Notes under the pieces: model-generated
Seen by the model: only the letters and a program-made list of their open reading frames with translations
The model's database searches: none
Told to the model about the DNA's origin: nothing
Made by a program: the position numbers and the translations under genes
NCBI GenBank assembly: GCA_963701205.1
Contig: OY969575.1
Coordinates: 1,054,001-1,118,000, forward strand
Direction of reading: 5' to 3'
DNA length: 64,000 nt
Source of the DNA: JALZKA01 sp963701205
GTDB lineage: Bacteria; Actinomycetota; Thermoleophilia; Solirubrobacterales; 70-9
In this document: piece by piece, positions 1 to 9,196 of the stretch
Numbering within the stretch: the stretch's first letter is position 1
How the letters are laid out: every line of letters begins with the position of its first letter

Positions 1-2878
1 CGAGCAGAACTCGGCGAGCTTCGGGTGCAGGCGCCAGGTCCGGTCGAGAAAGACGCCCTTGGCTGGCGGCACCGTCTGGCGCTCGCCCAGCACGTGCTCG
101 AGCGCCGAACGTTCGGCCCGCTCGGGATGCCGACCCTGGATTACCTGTGGGAGCTGCTGCGGGTCGCCGAGCAGGACGATGTTGTGTGCCGCGGTCCCCA
201 TCGCGAGCGCGTCGGCGAGCGACACCTGCCCGGCCTCGTCGATAAACAGGTAGTCGAGCGTCTCGTCGTTGTCGTCGCGCGCGAAGTGCCAGGAGGTGCC
301 GGCGGCGAGGTCGACCTCGGGATTCGTGAGGGCGCCGTTGTCGTTCGTCGAGGCGAAGTTCTCCGACTCATAGGCGGTGTCGTCATCATCCCCGCGCTTC
401 TTGAGTCCGGAGTACTCAAGGCCTTCCTCGGCGGCCGCTCGATCCACCTCCTCAAGCAGATTGATGATCGCTCGATGGCTCGGAGCGGCGACGCCGATCC
501 GGCGCTTGCCACGGATCAACTCGGTGATCAGGCGGGCGCCGGTGTAGGTCTTGCCCGACCCGGGTGGTCCCTGGATGATCAGGGCCGAGCTGTCAAGGCG
601 GCGAACGATGCTGCGGAGCTCGTCGACGTCGGTGGCGTCGGCGTAAAGGGGTGAGCCGGGCTTGCGCTCGACGACTCGCGGCTCGACGCGGGCCAGAAGA
701 TCCCGGCAGGCGCGAAAGGGGCCGTCGCTGTGGGCGTCGATCACGGTTCTCGCGAGGCGCTTGAGCGCAGCCTGATGCGCATCGGTGCGGATCGGACCAC
801 CGGGGATCAGTGCGCTCGGCAACGTAGCCTCGGCGTATTTCGGCCCCCGCCACAGAGTCAGCTCTCCGGATTCCAGATCCATCTTGCGGATGCCAATCGC
901 TGGCAGATCCGGCGTCGCCGGGTCGTGAACCGAGCCCTCCCGGAGCTTCGACTCCTGCGGCGGAACGATCAACCCGGCAAGCGTTGATCCATGGCTGCTG
1001 CACGTCTCGGGGGGAGCCGCCGGATCCGGCTGCAGGCCGCCCAGCGCCTCGATGTCGTCGATCAGCTCGGCGTGATCGGATTCGATCCGGTTGAAGAAGG
1101 CCCACCAGACCGGCCGAGCCTCACGTCGGTGGTAGGAGAGAAGTGCCGCCATCAGCGCCCTGACGCGCTGCAGCTCGTCGCGGTCGCCATCCTCCTCGGG
1201 GACACCGTCGAGCAGCTCCTCGCAGAGCGCCGCGACCTCGGCGTCCTCCTTCTTCGCGCTCCTCCGAGAGCTCGGTCGGTGGCCGCTCGTACCACTCGAT
1301 CTCACCGTGCTGGGCGACCGCTTCCTCACGGCGCTCGAGCAGCCAGTTGCGCAACAGGAGTGTCGAGACGCAATCGTCCTCGTTGTAGGCGCGAATTTGC
1401 TCGAGGATCGCGAAATCCCCGCCGTCGATGCCACCCTGCTCAAGCCACGCCTCGAACTGGACCGTTGATTCGTCGCCGCCCGTGACCTCCGTCGAGCGCT
1501 CGCCCATGTAGAAGTGCTCAACCGACTTCAGCCCGTAGGTCTCCATTCCGATCCGCAAACCCTCGGCAACCACGCGGTAGAGATCGACGAAGACGCCGTC
1601 GCGAAGCATTCGATCGAGCTCGACCTCACGGGTTCCGAACGCTCCGGCGAGGCGCTTGAGAACGGTGATCTCGTAGTTGGCGTAGTGGTAAACATGAAGG
1701 TCTGGCCAGCTCTCGCGCCGCTCAGCGACGAAGTCCATGAAGGCTTCAAAGGCGTGCCGTTCTTCGGCTCTCGTTCTGCCCCAATGAGCGTGGAAGCGTT
1801 GCCGCCCGCCTTCGGCATCATCGGTCACGTATCCCCACAGATATTCGAGGCCTCCTTCGTAAAAGGGATCGCCCTCGAGGTCAAAGAAGACATCGCCCTC
1901 GGATTGTTTTGGCAGTCGAGCGAAGCCTCGCTCGGGCTCGGCTGGAAGTAGCTCGAATGCCGGCTCCTGGTTCTCGCGGGTCGCAAGCTGAAGCCGGGCC
2001 TGCTCACGGACCTTGTTGAGCTGGGGCGACCTGATCCCGTCGACCTCGGTCTTTGGATCAAGGCGGCCGAGCTCTGCGAGCGTCGTGACCCCAGCGACTC
2101 CAAGCTTCGTGCGCTGGGCACTAGAAAGACGCGCGACTAGCGAGAGGTGGTCGTCGCTACGTCGCCGTTCGTCGCAGCGGTCGGCCCAGCGGCAGACCCC
2201 GCAGTGGCTGACTGGCTCCGGGTAGGTATCCGTCTCGACGGCGAACGATTCAAGGAACCGCGTTCGCACCCGGCGGAAGTAGGCCGTGAACTCCGCCAGC
2301 CGGAACGTCTCCGTCGCACCAGTGCCCAGGATCACATCGAAGCGCTCGGGTTCGACCCCCTGCGCGGCGGCGAGCATCTCCGAGTAGAAGCAGAGCTGCA
2401 TTATGAAGTAGGGCTTCGATTTGGTTGCCAGCTTGGTGTCGGCGACCTCGTAGGAGTAGTCGCCCAGCTCTGACGGCCGGTCATCCCGGCGGACCAGAAA
2501 GTCCGCGTGACCGCGGTAGCGCACCGGACCATCCGGACCATCGGGTCCCGCGCCAAGGAAGGTCGCCTGGTAGACGACCTCGGGACCACCCGCAAGCGCG
2601 GCCTTGGTGGCGGCCGCGGCCTCTTCAAGCTCCGCAAGCGAGCGGCCGGCGTCGGCAATCTCGATGATCGACTTGCCCTCGTCGCGCAGGCGCTTGAGGT
2701 GTGCAGTCTCGTGCTGGTCGCCCTTGCGGGAGAGCAGGTCGGCGACGGGGTCGCGGGCGTCCGGCTTTGCTAGCTCGCCGCGAAGAACGGCGCGATCAAG
2801 TGCCGTTAGATGGCGACACTCGACGAACCCGTTGAGATCGGAAGGCGAAAGGACGAGGGTGTCGGAGTCGAGGTACAT
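1..2878 (-). CDS. TM0106-family RecB-like nuclease fused to superfamily 1 helicase (left end cut off; one frameshift)
   Basis: DNA-processing enzyme. The N-terminal part has a lone Cys near residue 21 (FVECRHLTALD) and a later HCGVCRWADRC cluster, the spacing of Fe-S RecB/Cas4-type nucleases. A DEDD-type RNase H-fold exonuclease follows (DLEGDPF; YNEDDC). The helicase part lies in another frame and shows Walker A (GPPGSGKT, about 550-570), motif II FIDEAGQ, LLGDPQQLPQ and RTWRLHP before the window edge. The first frame is open from ATG 2878 to a stop at 1121, but homology-like sequence leaves it near 1256. Removing one C there joins SEE to AKKEDAEVAALCEELLDG and keeps the helicase frame open to base 1. 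An assembly error or a real frameshift are both possible. Family assignment is from motifs and architecture; the biological role (repair or defence) is not settled. Confidence 0.85.
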
Positions 2879-2962
2879 GCTCTTGATGAAGTCGCGCGCT
2901 AGTCGTGCATCTGACGAGCGGCATCCGTTGAAGCAGGAGTCGTTGGTTTACGCTGCCAACCC

Positions 2963-3688
2963 TTGCACCTTCTGTTCCTAGATGAATCGGGTAAGCCATC
3001 GGACGGCCTGTTCTCAGTTGGCGGAGTCGCGATTCGCGCCGCCGACTGGCCAGCGCTCAAGGCGTCCTGGGTTGCAACGCTGGCGTCGGCGGATTGGCCG
3101 GGCGACAAAGAGGTCAAGTGGCACGGCACCCGGACAGGCGAGATCCCACCGAATCTTGCAGACGAGCTGTTCACATGTCTCGCCAACGCGCCCATTACTT
3201 GTTTCGTGTGCGTTCTCTATCCCGAGGCCGGACGACTCAACAACCCGGAGCTTTTCGAGACGCCCGAGCACACCTACCGAACGGCGATCACCTTTCTGGT
3301 CGAGCGCTATGAGCGCACCCTCGAACGCGAAGATTCGCACGGCGTCATAGTGCTCGACAGCCGAGAACGCGAGTCGGATGAGCGTCTACGCAGGTTCTTT
3401 GACCAGATTCACCGCGACGGCACCCAATTCGCCACACTCGACAGGATCGTCGACAGCCTTTTGCTCGGACCGTCCCATCACTCGATTGGGCTGCAGGTAG
3501 CCGATCTCGTCGTCGGGGCGACCATGGCCGCTCAAGCGACCCTGGGCGATGCAACCCGATGGGCGCGGCAGCTTCAGCCGCGGTTTGCGACCCACCCGGC
3601 GACGGGCGAAGTCAACGGGGTGGGGTTGAAGGTGTTTCCCGACAGCAGGTCGCAAGATCTGCCCGCGACGAAGCTGTTTGAGGCGTAA
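2963..3688 (+). CDS. DUF3800 domain protein
   Basis: 241 residues. The opening LLFLDESG is the hallmark N-terminal acidic motif of DUF3800; a second acidic motif (VIVLDSRE) and the C-terminal QVADLVVGA follow, consistent with the RNase H-like fold proposed for this family. DUF3800 genes are often found in mobile or defence neighbourhoods, and a nuclease role has been suggested but is unproven here. The start is TTG at 2963, because the conserved N-terminus begins immediately and no ATG/GTG lies upstream in frame. It is divergent from the helicase gene (84-base gap) and two bases upstream of the next gene, so the pair is probably co-transcribed. Confidence 0.8.
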   Translation: MHLLFLDESGKPSDGLFSVGGVAIRAADWPALKASWVATLASADWPGDKEVKWHGTRTGEIPPNLADELFTCLANAPITCFVCVLYPEAGRLNNPELFETPEHTYRTAITFLVERYERTLEREDSHGVIVLDSRERESDERLRRFFDQIHRDGTQFATLDRIVDSLLLGPSHHSIGLQVADLVVGATMAAQATLGDATRWARQLQPRFATHPATGEVNGVGLKVFPDSRSQDLPATKLFEA

Positions 3689-3690
3689 GG

Positions 3691-4200
3691 GTGGGGTTCG
3701 TATTCACATCCGTCGAAGGGGACGCGAGCTTCGGTCTTCAAGACAGTGGGGTGGCGATCCTGCTCGACGTCTTTCAGAACCAGCAGCTCCTCGATCTTGA
3801 AGCGCGTCCGCCCGAACCGCCGCCCGAAGTCAGGGCGGTTACGGAGGGATCACGGATCGAAGCCGCCCTAGACGGCTGGCCGTTCTCGGCAGATCTGAGC
3901 GAAGAGGAGCGTGCCTTCTTCGGGTTCGAGTCAGGCGACCCCGACAGAATCCCGATCGCGAAGCTCCAGGATCACGCCCTCTGGCTGATCACGGAGAGGG
4001 AGTGCGCCTTGATCATTCAGGTTGTGGCTGAACTCCACGACCGAACGCGGCCGATGTTGATGAGCGACACGACCCTGAACATCCTCGAGCGAGACGGCGT
4101 TCCGGACTCGAAGTGGACGGAAACGGTCGATTACCTTCTCTATAACTTCGCCGAGTTGTGCAAGGCGTCAGCATCGTTGGGCGGCTTCTGGGCCCGCTGA
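3691..4200 (+). CDS. Hypothetical protein downstream of DUF3800
   Basis: 169 residues starting at GTG 3691, two bases after the DUF3800 stop; a GAGG sits about 7 bases upstream inside the end of the previous gene. Acidic, soluble, no membrane segment or recognised motif. The tight spacing suggests co-expression with, and possibly a partner role for, the DUF3800 protein. No function is assigned. Confidence 0.65.
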   Translation: MGFVFTSVEGDASFGLQDSGVAILLDVFQNQQLLDLEARPPEPPPEVRAVTEGSRIEAALDGWPFSADLSEEERAFFGFESGDPDRIPIAKLQDHALWLITERECALIIQVVAELHDRTRPMLMSDTTLNILERDGVPDSKWTETVDYLLYNFAELCKASASLGGFWAR

Positions 4201-4211
4201 GGTGGCATGCC

Positions 4212-4697
4212 TCAACGTCCCATCGCCTCCGCCGCGAACCCCTCAAGCAGCTCAACGTCCTCCTCCTGAAGCCCGCGATCCGCGCGGGTTTCGTGAAACA
4301 GCGTCGGCGTCGCTCGCGTCAGCGCCCAAAGCTCTGCGTCCGTACCGATCACGTCGTCGACCCACGCGCAGGGGCGGTCGCCCACGTACCGCTTGATCGC
4401 CGGCAGCTTGTAGTTCTCACCCGGGTTGATCCCGTCGCGGAACGTGATGACCGGGAGGGGCGGCATCCCAAGCACCGGAGAGAGAACCTCGTTCGCGTCG
4501 TGTTCCCACGCCGTCGCCCAGGCGAGGTCGAAGCAAGCGCCGAGCCGCTCAAGCCAGGCCGGCAGATCCGGGTGGTGGCAGATGAACTCGTTCTCGGTCC
4601 CGAGTCGGGGATACACGAGCGATTCCGCGTCGATCCGGCCGAACGGGATCAGCACTCCGTCGACGTCGAGGAGCAGAGGTGGCCGGCGCTCACTCAA
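4212..4697 (-). CDS. HAD superfamily protein of the HAD_SAK_2 type (Swiss-Army-knife RNA-repair-associated family)
   Basis: 161 residues. It carries the HAD motif I LLLDVDGVLIPFG with both catalytic Asp residues, then LAWATAWEHDANEV, a Lys in ENYKLPAIKRY and the acidic motif CAWVDDVIG, in the order expected for the short HAD_SAK_2 family. Members without accessory RNA-repair domains are common in actinobacteria; a phosphatase on RNA or nucleotide ends is the family inference, not shown here. The start is taken as TTG 4697, overlapping the end of the upstream gene (stop at 4690); extending further upstream would read through that gene. Converges with the 3691 gene 11 bases away. Confidence 0.75.
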   Translation of the reverse strand: MSERRPPLLLDVDGVLIPFGRIDAESLVYPRLGTENEFICHHPDLPAWLERLGACFDLAWATAWEHDANEVLSPVLGMPPLPVITFRDGINPGENYKLPAIKRYVGDRPCAWVDDVIGTDAELWALTRATPTLFHETRADRGLQEEDVELLEGFAAEAMGR

Positions 4698-5022
4698 AGT
4701 TCCATTCCTCTCCGGAAGTGGTTGAAAGGTCTGGGAACTCAGGAAACGCGTCAGCCAGGAGTTTGGCCACATCGGCAGCAACATCCGGCGGCAGGTTTGA
4801 CGGGTAAGTCTCAACCGAGATCTCGTCGCCTCGCCGTGAGACGACCCCGTTGATCGCCAGCTCGGGCTCAACCGGACGGCCCAGGCGCGCTTCGAGGGCC
4901 TTGGCCAGCTCCCAGTGAACCGGGTCGGCATCGGCTTCGCCCGAGCGCTCAATCTCGCCGTCGAAGATCACGAACTTCGCAGCGACGGCGGTGATGTGTC
5001 GTTGGCGGTCACTCGCTTCCAT
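4690..5022 (-). CDS. Small hypothetical protein
   Basis: 110 residues from ATG 5022. It overlaps the regulator upstream by 14 bases and the HAD gene downstream by 8 bases, so all three probably form one transcript. Sequence is acidic with a mixed alpha/beta look (VVSRRGDEISVETYP). No recognised domain. A longer reading from 5394 is possible but its N-terminal part is Arg/Ser-rich shadow of the overlapping gene. Confidence 0.6.
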   Translation of the reverse strand: MEASDRQRHITAVAAKFVIFDGEIERSGEADADPVHWELAKALEARLGRPVEPELAINGVVSRRGDEISVETYPSNLPPDVAADVAKLLADAFPEFPDLSTTSGEEWNFE

Positions 5023-5741
5023 CGGGATCCTCGATGTCGTCGAGCAGGCCGAGCTTCGCGGCCATGAGACCGAGCTGGACGCTGGAGCGGGCGCCAAGGG
5101 TTCCGCGGATCTTGGCCATGCGCTCGCCGATCTGCTCAGGCCTGATTCCGCCCAGCTGTTGAGCCGCGTTTCGGGCCGGCACTCCGCGCGCCTCAAGTAT
5201 GAGCGTGTTGTGGAGCTTTTCGTTGTCGCGAACCGCCTGCGCCCGCTCCCCGTCCGGCGACATGCCGAATGCGTGCGGGTGCCTCGCTCCGTCCAGCCAG
5301 AACTGACTGCGTTCACCCGGCCGATCGTATGCCTGCCGGATCGCGTCGCCAACGTCCTTGAGCAGACTCGATGTGCTGAGTAGCCCATTGGCACGCCGGA
5401 CCCCCGGCTTCACCTCTTGCTGCCAGAGCCGTTGCTTTGAGTAGTCCGGCCTGGCGGTCAACACGATCACGCCGTGCTTGTTCTTCTTCCCTCCGGATGC
5501 GATCAGCCACCTGAAGCCATTCGTCGCCGATTGGATCCACGAGGACGCAGACCGTTCGCGCCGACGGTAGCCCTCCGACGACCCGGGAGAGCGCGTCCGG
5601 CGTACGGCCGACCTCGGATGCAACGTCAAAGCCCTCAACCGCGTCGAGGTGTCCGGCGAGCAGGTCGCAAAGGAGCGTCGCAGATCCGCCGATTGCGATC
5701 GGGGTCTTGGGCGATGCCGTGCTTGTTTCCGCTCTTTCCAT
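5009..5741 (-). CDS. Response-regulator-like protein with C-terminal LuxR-type helix-turn-helix (frameshifted)
   Basis: The N-terminal half (from ATG 5741) looks like a degenerate receiver domain: IAIGGSATLLCDLLAGHLD in place of the usual acidic pocket, then VLVDPIGDEWL. The second half, in the next frame, continues the receiver-like fold (GVIVLTARPDYSKQ) and ends in an HTH-like segment (RGVPARNAAQQLGG, then ERMAKIRGTLGARSS). The frames switch near 5500 in a purine-rich GGAGGGAAGAAGAAC stretch; the 733-base span is one base more than a multiple of three, as expected for one insertion. Probably a transcriptional regulator not controlled by phosphorylation, since acidic-pocket residues are not evident. 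The assignment is moderate. Confidence 0.5.
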
Positions 5742-5880
5742 CTGTCCCTTTGGTCGTTTGCGGGGGTTGAAAGCTGACTTCCCATTGTGGCGTGCCAACG
5801 CGCGCTAGGTGACCGGATTGCCCGGGCTCGAGGCCGGAAAAACCGCCGAGCGCAGTGCGACAAACCGCGACTAATGGTGT

Positions 5881-6147
5881 ATGCCCAACTACTCATCAGA
5901 CAACTACGCCGAGCTCTCGATGGGAAAGCTGGGGGTGCTCGGATTCATCGTCTTCTGCGCGTCGGGCGCCGCGATTCCGATTCTGGCGTTCGCCATGTAC
6001 TCGTCAAAGTCGCCGCGCCTCAAGCGGCTCTTTGTCCGGCTTTGCCGGGGATGCGGAGCGGGCACCGTATTCGTCCTGGGGGCACTGCTGGTCGCTGCCG
6101 TGATCGTCGGGATCGTCGCGGGTATCGCGGCGCTCGCTTCCTCCTAG
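5881..6147 (+). CDS. Small two-helix membrane protein
   Basis: 88 residues. Two hydrophobic segments (about residues 18-40 and 62-86) flank a basic cytoplasmic-looking loop with two cysteines (LCRGCG). The stop overlaps the convergent 6144 gene by four bases. No family recognised, and no strong ribosome site precedes ATG 5881, so the start is uncertain. Confidence 0.5.
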   Translation: MPNYSSDNYAELSMGKLGVLGFIVFCASGAAIPILAFAMYSSKSPRLKRLFVRLCRGCGAGTVFVLGALLVAAVIVGIVAGIAALASS

Positions 6148-6602
6148 TCGAAACCGCTCGCGGCGGCTACGAGGGCCTCGTCTTCCTCACACGTCCAGTC
6201 GAGGTATTCAAGCGCCGCAACGATCTCTTCCTCGTCGCCGAGGTCGAGGCTGAGAAAGGTTCCGTGCGTGAGGCTCTCCATCTCGTTGCCGTAACGCATG
6301 ACGATGTCCGCAGGCATCCAGTTGAGCATCTCCTGTGCGGGCCACTCCGGCCAGTCCGACTCGGCTCGGCCGGGAATCTCGTCCGGGTCAAACGGACGGT
6401 CGGCCGCCGGCATTCTTGCCTCGTCGCCGTCCGCGACCCGACCGACAATCTCCTGCCAGCGAACCGGCGACATCGCCGCCTTCAGCCCTCCCCAGGTTCC
6501 GATGTCATCGACCCCGCCCGTCAGGCGCGCCAGTTCCAGGGCCTGCGAGCGCGGGATGAAAACGAGTCTGTCGTCAACTTCTCCGTAGATCAGGTCCATC
6601 AA
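6144..6602 (-). CDS. Acidic hypothetical protein, last gene of the 6-10.8 kb operon
   Basis: 152 residues, strongly acidic, soluble, Trp-rich toward the middle (DWPEWPAQEMLNWMP). Begins nine bases after the preceding zinc-ribbon gene on the same strand, so it is the likely terminal gene of that operon. No recognised domain. Confidence 0.6.
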   Translation of the reverse strand: MMDLIYGEVDDRLVFIPRSQALELARLTGGVDDIGTWGGLKAAMSPVRWQEIVGRVADGDEARMPAADRPFDPDEIPGRAESDWPEWPAQEMLNWMPADIVMRYGNEMESLTHGTFLSLDLGDEEEIVAALEYLDWTCEEDEALVAAASGFD

Positions 6603-6611
6603 AATCTCGCG

Positions 6612-7127
6612 TTAGCCAGTCGGGCTTGCCTTTTGAACGACCTGCGTGGTCTCGGCGTCGTGATCCCATTCTTGCCACTGAGGCATGAGACCGCCACAGA
6701 CCCAGCAGAAGGCCGGAAAGCTTCCCTGCCGCACCGAGGCTTGCCAAAACTCAGGGCTATCGTCGGACCACTCGGCGTGGCAGGTGGGGCAGGTAGTCCC
6801 GTAGGACTTCGGCCCATCGGCCACCTCGATGTCGATCACGTTGTCCGGCAGCCATAGGCGCCGGTATCCGAGCGCTTGCGCCCATGATGTGAGCGGATCG
6901 ACAATCGCTTGCGCGCTCCCGGCCTTGATCGTCGCGATCACCTCCGGCTGGTACTCGTCTTCGATCACGGTCAGGTCCGCGACGCTCGTCGCCTGGAACG
7001 CTTGACGCAGGAAGCACCCGCTCGGCCCGCCGTGAGTCATCCACGGCATCCAGGGTACGACGAACAGCCCGTTCTCGGCAAGCGTGGCACGAAGGGCCGG
7101 TCCTGATCGTTGGCGGCGAATGCTCAT
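6612..7127 (-). CDS. Zinc-ribbon-containing hypothetical protein (paralogue A)
   Basis: 171 residues. The C-terminal half carries two Cys pairs, CPTC and CWVCGG, separated by about 30 residues with an SPEFW motif between: a zinc-ribbon-like arrangement. The same layout, including CPTC, PEFWA, a G-FP-WC/CW stretch and a closing PQW, is found in the first gene of this operon (10292-10819), so the two are paralogues. Its ATG overlaps the upstream stop as ATGA, indicating translational coupling. Function unknown; the ribbon could bind nucleic acid or protein. Confidence 0.65.
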   Translation of the reverse strand: MSIRRQRSGPALRATLAENGLFVVPWMPWMTHGGPSGCFLRQAFQATSVADLTVIEDEYQPEVIATIKAGSAQAIVDPLTSWAQALGYRRLWLPDNVIDIEVADGPKSYGTTCPTCHAEWSDDSPEFWQASVRQGSFPAFCWVCGGLMPQWQEWDHDAETTQVVQKASPTG

Positions 7128-7577
7128 GGAACTAGTGTCGTTCCAAGCTGGGTGAATCTGACATCGGGGATTCGCAGACGCCCTGTTGGAACGGCGTCAT
7201 GGTCGTACGACGCAAAATCAGGATCAATCCCCGCGCCTCTTAGCCAGGTATCGCCGCAGACCAGGCGTTGTCGACGTCGCAGGCTCATGGGCGGCACATT
7301 CAAATCCGGCCGCTTCGAGAATCCCCAGGGCGTCCAGGTCTGCGATCGCAACCTGTACCGGAATGCCTCCGGGATTCAGCGCGGCGCCTCCATAGACATA
7401 GACGGTGGCGTCGGCGACTTGGAACGGGTAGCAAAGCGGCGCATCCTTGATCATCGCCATGCACTTGCTCGCGTGGCGTGCGACCTTGTCGTCATACGTG
7501 GACGCGGCTCGCTCCGCGGCGTCCCAATCGGGGTTCACACCGGTTCCGATCACGATCGCAGCAAGACCTTCAGTCAT
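7124..7577 (-). CDS. Hypothetical protein, probably frameshifted near 7230
   Basis: From ATG 7577 the frame runs about 117 residues and stops at 7224. One base out of register, the sequence continues with plausible protein (GAGIDPDFASYDHDAVPTG) to a TGA at 7124 that forms an ATGA overlap with the next gene. Because every other junction in this operon is also an ATGA overlap, I read the whole 454 bases (one over a multiple of three) as one gene with a single-base insertion. An alternative is a separate short second gene. No domain recognised. Confidence 0.5.
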
Positions 7578-8023
7578 CGCTCGTCCGCCGCTTCCAGTTC
7601 GGCCTCGGACATGCCTAGGAGCTGCGTGAAGCCGGCGGCAAAAAGCAGTCCGTTGTCAGCCACAGTGAGCAGCGAGTCCCACAGTGGGTGCGGGGGTCCA
7701 CCGCTGGTCCCGCCTCCGATGATGAAGACGTGATGTCCACGGACTTCGAAGAACAGAGCGTTGGCCTTGATTGGATTCTCGTAGGCGGCCCGAACGTCGG
7801 TCAGGCAGCTCCGGAGGTACGCCTTTGCGGCTTCCGAGGGGGCGGCAGCCTGATCCATTGGCGCGTCTGTATCCATATCTGGGATTCCGGTCCAAAAGGT
7901 CCAGTTGGTGGATCGCTGGAGGTCGCCGATGGTCGCCGAGTCGATTGCGTCTTCAACTGCTGTCCAGTTCGGCTCGACCTCGGTTGGTATTACGAGTTGG
8001 GCGTCCCAAATGTCGTAGCTCAT
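7574..8023 (-). CDS. Hypothetical protein in accessory operon
   Basis: 149 residues from ATG 8023, whose ATGA overlaps the upstream stop; its own stop overlaps the next gene the same way. The central part alternates strand-like hydrophobic stretches with glycines (FFEVRGHHVFIIGGG). A longer reading to 8275 is possible but its extra N-terminus is Arg/Pro-rich shadow sequence. No family recognised. Confidence 0.6.
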   Translation of the reverse strand: MSYDIWDAQLVIPTEVEPNWTAVEDAIDSATIGDLQRSTNWTFWTGIPDMDTDAPMDQAAAPSEAAKAYLRSCLTDVRAAYENPIKANALFFEVRGHHVFIIGGGTSGGPPHPLWDSLLTVADNGLLFAAGFTQLLGMSEAELEAADER

Positions 8024-8640
8024 CCGGTGAAGTCCCACTCTTTCGGCTCGGGAAGGTTCCCGATCGCTCGTCGGATCAGGGTTTCCAAGGCTGGATTCGG
8101 TTCTCCGAACGGGGTGATCCCGCCCTCCGGGCTCATCGCAAAGGCGTAAAGCGATGCTGCGGCCTTGGCAGCATCGTCGCCCGGGCAGAGTTCGGCGACA
8201 ACCTCGGAGTGGAGAACGAACACGGGCGCCGAGGTCCGCGGTTTCATCCCCGGCGGGACGCGATGCCGCGCCCATACGAACAGCCGATGCGCCTTCCCAT
8301 GCAGTTCACCCGGGATCATCAGGCCGGCCCCCTTGTCATTAGGTTGCCAATCGTTGAGTTCCACGCGGACCAGATCTGAGGGCGCGAACGTCTCGGTCCG
8401 CTCGTCGGGGGTCTCGAGGATCTCGTCGATTTCAGTCTCGGTCAGCTCATGCGGGAGTTCACCCCTGGAGGCCTTGCCACATCGCTCACTAAGGGCGTGC
8501 GCAGCACCAGGCTTCAGCTCGCGGTCGACCTTGATGAGAGTGTGGATCGGGTTTGCCTCGACCTGTCCGGTGAGCTCGGTCCAAAGGGATCGAACGGTTG
8601 CTTTCTGCTTCTTCTCGGGAACTGCTAGCCATGTACACAT
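8020..8640 (-). CDS. Hypothetical protein in accessory operon
   Basis: 206 residues from ATG 8640 (MCTWLAVPEKKQK). Soluble, with an Arg/His-rich centre (FVWARHRVPPGMKP) and an acidic loop (ETEIDEILETPDERTE). It starts 40 bases after the receiver-like gene and ends in an ATGA overlap with the next. An in-frame ATG at 8733 exists but lies within the neighbouring gene. No function assigned. Confidence 0.55.
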   Translation of the reverse strand: MCTWLAVPEKKQKATVRSLWTELTGQVEANPIHTLIKVDRELKPGAAHALSERCGKASRGELPHELTETEIDEILETPDERTETFAPSDLVRVELNDWQPNDKGAGLMIPGELHGKAHRLFVWARHRVPPGMKPRTSAPVFVLHSEVVAELCPGDDAAKAAASLYAFAMSPEGGITPFGEPNPALETLIRRAIGNLPEPKEWDFTG

Positions 8641-8680
8641 TCTCCCGCATATGAGGTTGAACGAGTGAGCGAACTTCGGG

Positions 8681-9196
8681 TCAATCGGCAGGAATCTCCG
8701 CCCGACCCGCCTCCCCGAGGGCATCGATCCCAAAGACGCGCTTGGTGCCCTCGGGCGGTAGCTCGCGCACGGTGAATCCGTGCCGCCGCTCGGCCGTGAT
8801 CAACGCATTCGCCATCTCGTCACGGCCGTTGGCGTTGGCGGTGTGAAGCGCTATCCGCGCCGGCCAGAGCGACCTGCCCAGCGCGCCATGCTGTTCATCC
8901 AAGAAGTCGATCACGTGCTTTCCCTTTCCGTAGCGCGTCGCCTCGAATGGGTCGTTGCCGTCCTCGTCTTCAGCGGAACTGAGGTCGTGATCAAGTGACA
9001 GCTCCGTGACCCGTCCCGAGAGCAGCAGGAAACACACCTCGCGAGCGGTTGCAAGGTGTACCCATCCTTCCGGCGCGGCGCGGTCGTCGAGGTCGTCGTC
9101 GAGCCAAACCCGCAACGGGCCTTCGTCGGGGATCGGCCTCCCGCGTGCGTCCTTGGCCGAGGTCCGGTACGGGCCTCCGTCTTCCGGGCCCACCAT
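8681..9196 (-). CDS. Cyclic-phosphate processing receiver-domain protein (cREC_REC-like)
   Basis: 171 residues. A receiver-like fold is visible: LRVWLDDDLDDRAAPEGW supplies the first strand and acidic pocket, LSLDHDLS the central Asp motif, and WPARIALHTANANGRDEM the later strand with conserved His/Asn. This pattern matches the cREC_REC family, predicted to act on cyclic phosphates and linked to RNA-repair gene neighbourhoods. It directly abuts the aminopeptidase stop at 9197. Catalysis is not demonstrated; family placement is by motif. Confidence 0.75.
   Translation of the reverse strand: MVGPEDGGPYRTSAKDARGRPIPDEGPLRVWLDDDLDDRAAPEGWVHLATAREVCFLLLSGRVTELSLDHDLSSAEDEDGNDPFEATRYGKGKHVIDFLDEQHGALGRSLWPARIALHTANANGRDEMANALITAERRHGFTVRELPPEGTKRVFGIDALGEAGRAEIPAD

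Noticed and set aside
25..654. A 209-codon plus-strand frame at the left edge
   Set aside because: It is antisense to the helicase domain, whose Walker A and DEAG motifs are clear on the minus strand.
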